Below, one piece after another: positions 60,390 to 64,000 of a DNA stretch of 64,000 nucleotides (position 1 is the stretch's first letter; every line of letters begins with the position of its first letter). Made by a program: the position numbers and the translations under genes. Source of the stretch: Piezodorus guildinii (lineage: Eukaryota > Arthropoda > Insecta > Hemiptera > Pentatomidae); contig CM041298.1 of the NCBI GenBank assembly GCA_023052935.1, positions 57,964,217-58,028,216 on the forward strand, in the 5' to 3' direction. Under the pieces are notes generated by a model. That model worked only from the letters and a program-made list of their open reading frames with translations. It was not told the origin of the DNA and made no database searches.

Positions 60390-61502
60390 TCTGGTGCACG
60401 AAACATATCTTGATTTTTAAAATCAATTCCAGAACTTTTAAATAAAGTTAGAGTTGGAAAAAGGTTAAAGAATTTCATTGACTTTCGATGGAAACGTGTG
60501 TTTCAGATTAAATAATCAAACAATAGAGATTTTTATCTGCTTTTTATCCTCTACATTACCTTACTACACTTTGCATATTATATAACTTTTTTTTTTAATA
60601 TTTAGCTTTCCAACGGTATATTATCATTTATATTACTATACTTATGTTCGTGAAAAACATTTTACCTGTAAAAAAGTTTTGCTGTTTTCTCCTTTAATTG
60701 GTTATTAGATTCGTTCAACTTATATATTTATCCGTTTTTGTATCAAGACTAACAAGATTATATGGTTAATTTTTTCGAATCAACAAAATTAAAGATACTT
60801 AAAGAAAGAAAATTTAAAATATCGACATTAAAGCCCTGTCGGATTATTTGAATCATAGTGAAACCTACTTAATACTCAAACCCATTCCAGTTTAATCAAA
60901 ATTGTCTGAGCCGTTTTAAGTAAATCGGTTAAACAGCATGGTTAAGGTGGTTCTTCTCTTTCGCCGATTTGTTGTAAAAATCCCTTATCATCTGAGGCAT
61001 ATCTTCTTCTTCTTCCAGTGGCGCGACAGGCCGTGTAGGTCCTGGGCCTCGCGGTGTAATTTCCTGGGAGATTACACTCACGATTCTCGATGCATTTTGT
61101 AGTGTAGGGTCATCACTCCCTACGCCTAATTTTGTGAGTGGCCACGAGTTGGCTGACGGGTCTCACATTCCCGGGGGAGAGGCTGTGAGTGAATCCCCAT
61201 GTAATTACATCCTTATAAAAGTCCCGCTGGAACTGGTATTCGAACTCACAACCTATAGCATGAGAGACTAGCGCACTAGCCACTCAGCCATGGGTTCCCC
61301 AACTGAGGCATATACGCTTCTAAAATACGAATTTTTAGTTTTATAGAGCTTATCGTTTTCGTGCTAGACTTACACATACACACATTTTGACTTGGTCATT
61401 TGGACTAAAATCGTCTATTTTCGGTGAAAACTCGAATTAGAAAATTTTCTCGTTCACAATTATTTCCCTTGTTATATATTTGATATATAGGTAAGTGAAA
61501 AT
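60390..61502 (+). mobile_element. Family H repeat split by SINE-A
   Basis: It starts TCTGGTGCACGAAACATATC, runs through the family interior (TTTCCAACGGTATATTATCA, AATTAAAGATACTTAAAG, TTAAAGCCCTGTCGGATTAT) and ends with the TATATTTGATATATA palindrome and GTAAGTGAAAATA. A SINE-A copy interrupts it at 61003-61302. Confidence 0.75.
61003..61302 (-). mobile_element. SINE-A with 11-bp target duplication
   Basis: On the minus strand it has GGCTGAGTGGCTAGTGCGCT (A box) and the body ending in CCACTGGAAGAAGAAG. CTGAGGCATAT occurs at 60992-61002 and 61303-61313. This fixes the 300-base element exactly, and its host is a family H copy. Confidence 0.85.
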
Positions 61503-61652
61503 AAAACTGAAATAACTAAAAACTAAAATAAGGTTTATTTGGATGGATGGAGTTTAGTTGACCGTTGAGAATATTTGTTGAGGAAGATGCTACGGGGTGC
61601 GGTCATAAAGAAATTACACACTAATAAGTAACACTTACTGTATTTGTGTGCC

Positions 61653-61686
61653 GACGTTTCAGCCTACATTATGGGCCTTCATCAGG
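61653..61686 (-). ncRNA. Hammerhead-like motif 1 (Penelope-type)
   Basis: On the minus strand CTGATGA is followed by an imperfect helix (AGGCCC...GTAGGCT) and GAAACGTC. Both conserved core blocks are exact. The helix needs a bulge, and outer stems were not verified, so cleavage activity is uncertain. Confidence 0.5.
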
Positions 61687-61923
61687 GCGATTCTGAGAAG
61701 GTATTTCAAGAAAGGTTCATTATTCAAGTCTGATCTTTTGATGATTGGTACGATTCATTCTGAGGTCACCTATTATCCATCATTACATGTTGCTGTGGTT
61801 TCAAGATCAAGACAGATATTTGAATAATTTCATATTCGGTTATGATTATTAGAAGAAGAAATTAATCCGGGTGGCGGTCAGTAAAAGGAAGCGATTAAAT
61901 AGTTTTAGCTTTGTTTTCTACTA

Positions 61924-61956
61924 ACGTTTCGACCCCCATAGTGCGTCCTCAATAGG
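61924..61956 (-). ncRNA. Hammerhead-like motif 2, worn
   Basis: On the minus strand CTATTGA, then GGACGC...GGGGGTC, then GAAACGTT. The first block differs from CUGANGA at two positions, so this copy is probably inactive. Confidence 0.4.
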
Positions 61957-62071
61957 GTGAATTTTAGGCAGGAGTTAGCAACAGAAATAAGGTTCCTTAA
62001 TTATTTAAGTCTGATCCCTTGATGCGGGAACTATTTAACAGAATGTTGTTAGTTCCCACCTTCAATTCGTC

Positions 62072-62102
62072 CTGATGATGACCCTCAATGGGAGGTGGAA
62101 AC
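62072..62102 (+). ncRNA. Hammerhead-like motif 3
   Basis: On the plus strand CTGATGA, then a helix-capable TGACCCTC...GGGAGGTG, then GAAAC. Both core blocks are exact; the helix has a mismatch and a bulge. It faces the opposite way to the two motifs on its left. Confidence 0.5.
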
Positions 62103-62254
62103 ATTCGTAGACAATAAATAGTTATAACTATTGATTTGTTTCTTTAACTGACTGTCTCCCTGATTTATTTCTTCCTGTAACTCTCTAGGGTCAACTGATG
62201 ATTTATGATTATTAACCAATGATCTTATATTGTATGTAATCTTAATTTTTACAG

Positions 62255-62902
62255 GGTGTCTATCGGGGAAACCGGGAAAAGTCAGTGATTTTAAAAACAT
62301 ATGAAAAAGTAAGGAAATTTGTTCTTTGGTCAGGGAAAATGGTCCCTAATTAACATCGTTTATTCTTCACTCAGACAAAAGTACCAATATGCCTACTTGT
62401 TGTGATGTTGCAAATATCATGAAGCGAGTTTAATATTTAATATTGTTGACCGCGAAGGGCAGGAGGGCGGTAGAGAAGAGTAAAGTCTAACCTTCAGGTG
62501 AAGGAATTGCAGGCAAAACTGTTCCAAGAAGCTTTCTCGAAAGCTGCAGAGAATCAAACATTAAAGAAAAGCTCTTAAATTTTATATATCGATTGTACAT
62601 AATATGTAAATAAATTTATAGTCATTTTTGTAAATATTGATTATTACTAACAGCATTATTCAAGTTCATCATAATTCATTGCTAAGTCAACTTAATCAAC
62701 TACAATTGTAGCTGGTGTCGTGTAGATATAGTTGAATCTTATCGTAAAGTAATTAGTCATTATATATATTTTTAATCTAGTATACCATATTAATTATAAT
62801 TATTCTTTGTTTTGTCGCTTTTCACCGAGATTTGGCCAGTTAAAAGACTTCTTACTGTATGGAAAACTCAAGGAAGCTCTTTGAGCTGATTTGCTAGACA
62901 CC
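62255..62902. mobile_element. GGTGTCTA-ended repeat, copy 2
   Basis: The ends GGTGTCTA (62255-62262) and TAGACACC (62895-62902) are a perfect 8-base inverted repeat. The interior is collinear with 58911-59552, including TTTAAAAACATATGAAAAAG, AGGGAAAATGGTCC and GCGAGTTTAATATTTAATAT. Confidence 0.7.
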
Positions 62903-63039
62903 ACGTTATAATTTATTTATTTTTTTGTAAAGCATAGTTTGCGATTGTGTTTTTGTTTCTTTCAATATCTATTGAGTAAGCTGTTCCTTAAGTGGAATAG
63001 ATTATATTTTCAAAGAGAACAAAACTGTAAAACAACACG

Positions 63040-63345
63040 CAATCGGCTCCCCACTCATCGTACGGAATAATAAAGTGGTCCTATGCAGCGGAGGCTGCGT
63101 AGTAAGTGGGAGTCTGGACGTGAGGGGAAGGGGAAAGAGCGAGAGGAGAGAAGAAAGGAAAAAGAAGAAGAAGAAAGAAAAAGAAAAAAAAAAGGGACGA
63201 GGTAGTTTTCTTTGAGAGGAGGCAGAAGTGTGTAGTAGCCCGAAGACGGGACACGCGCCTGGTTTTTACCTCGCTGGTGGTTGACGATGTGACCAATCAG
63301 CTGCAGTCGCCTGAATTATCTGTTTTAAAAAGTCGAAGGAGGGGG
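63040..63345. promoter_or_regulatory. GC-richer promoter-like region with purine tract and CCAAT box
   Basis: It contains CpG-bearing sequence, an almost pure purine tract (63122-63199) with GAGAG motifs, and GACCAATCAGCTG (CCAAT box) near 63289. In an AT-rich genome such a stretch often marks a promoter or 5' exon. No coding exon is recognised on either strand, so the orientation is open. Confidence 0.3.
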
Positions 63346-63349
63346 GCAT

Positions 63350-64000
63350 TGTCTTCCCCTATACCCCCTCTCCTCTATCGCAGCTTCTACATTTCCTTTG
63401 TCCACCTACTCACAATAGATACCAATGGCCTTTCTAGTTTTTTTACGGAATAATGTGTAACTCCAACTCTCCTCCTAAGGAGCACCGTTCGATGATCTGT
63501 TTGTTTACGTTTCGAGGAAATGATTACTTTCTAGGATGACCACACATTTAATGATACACCTTGGGTCGGATTTCCCGTATTACTAATAAGTTCTTCTTGA
63601 GCTATGGACTTCTATGTTAAACAAACCTTCCTGAAATTGTTAATAATAAAATTAATTATTCTAAAGAAACATATATTCATAATAAATAAATGGAATATGT
63701 TGGTTGTGATGTGTGGTTCTCTTTGTTTAATCTATACTAATATTCTAGAAAATCAAGAGTTTGTTTGTTTGGACGCTATAATCTCAGAAACTACTGGTTC
63801 GAATTGAATTTATTTTTTTGTTTTGGATAGAATAGAATAGAAAAAAAAAAATATATTATGGGACAGGGTCTCGTAAAAACAATTGATATGTACAATTAAG
63901 ATATACGATATGTCTGGCCAAAAGACCAAAGGATTATAATTAATTTTTATTTACAATAATGATATCTAAAGAAAATATGGATTAATGTATGCAATAAAAT
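63350..64000. other. No gene recognised
   Basis: AT-rich after about 63560. GGACAGGGTCTCG near 63861 may be repeat-derived. No supported gene. Confidence 0.35.

Overview
The window is AT-rich nuclear DNA of an arthropod, most likely an insect. The evidence is a gene split by GT-AG introns, metazoan presenilin and TM9SF3 proteins, tRNA-headed SINEs, jockey/CR1-type and other LINE remnants, mariner and Helitron pieces, and Penelope-type sequences with hammerhead-like motifs. I cannot name the species; Hemiptera is only a guess. No prokaryotic, viral or organellar block is visible.

Two host genes can be supported. The first is an intact single-exon presenilin at 30080-31456 (+), 458 codons, with both catalytic aspartates and the PAL motif. 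The second is a complete eleven-exon TM9SF3 (nonaspanin) at 38011-53326 (-). I placed every TM9SF3 junction by hand; the exons join in frame to 583 residues ending in a KID tail. Both products are polytopic membrane proteins of the secretory pathway, but their neighbourhood need not mean joint function.

Layout. 1-25.4 kb is a graveyard of mobile DNA: a long-arm foldback family, many copies of one ~0.9 kb family with a subterminal inverted repeat, terminal palindrome and GT-repeat core (called family H here), LINE 3' ends, a Helitron 3' end, several SINE families, a hairpin MITE, a perfect 128-bp inverted repeat, and a broken mariner carrying a nested H copy. An H tandem array lies at 18.9-21.8 kb. 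25.4-30 kb is quieter, with LINE and SINE remnants. 30-38 kb holds presenilin, a TIR element and another H copy. 38-53.4 kb is TM9SF3, whose introns contain antisense LINEs and sense and antisense repeats. 53.4-64 kb has a possible untranslated first exon at 54.4 kb, a pair of 0.64 kb elements with GTGTCTA ends, an H copy split by a SINE with an 11-bp target duplication, a cluster of three hammerhead-like motifs, and a GC-richer promoter-like stretch near 63.1 kb.

No new biochemical system is evident. The most interesting material is structural: the H family, its array in which a terminal palindrome is repeated one, two and three times in successive units, the hammerhead-like cluster, the young perfect inverted repeat, and the intronless presenilin.
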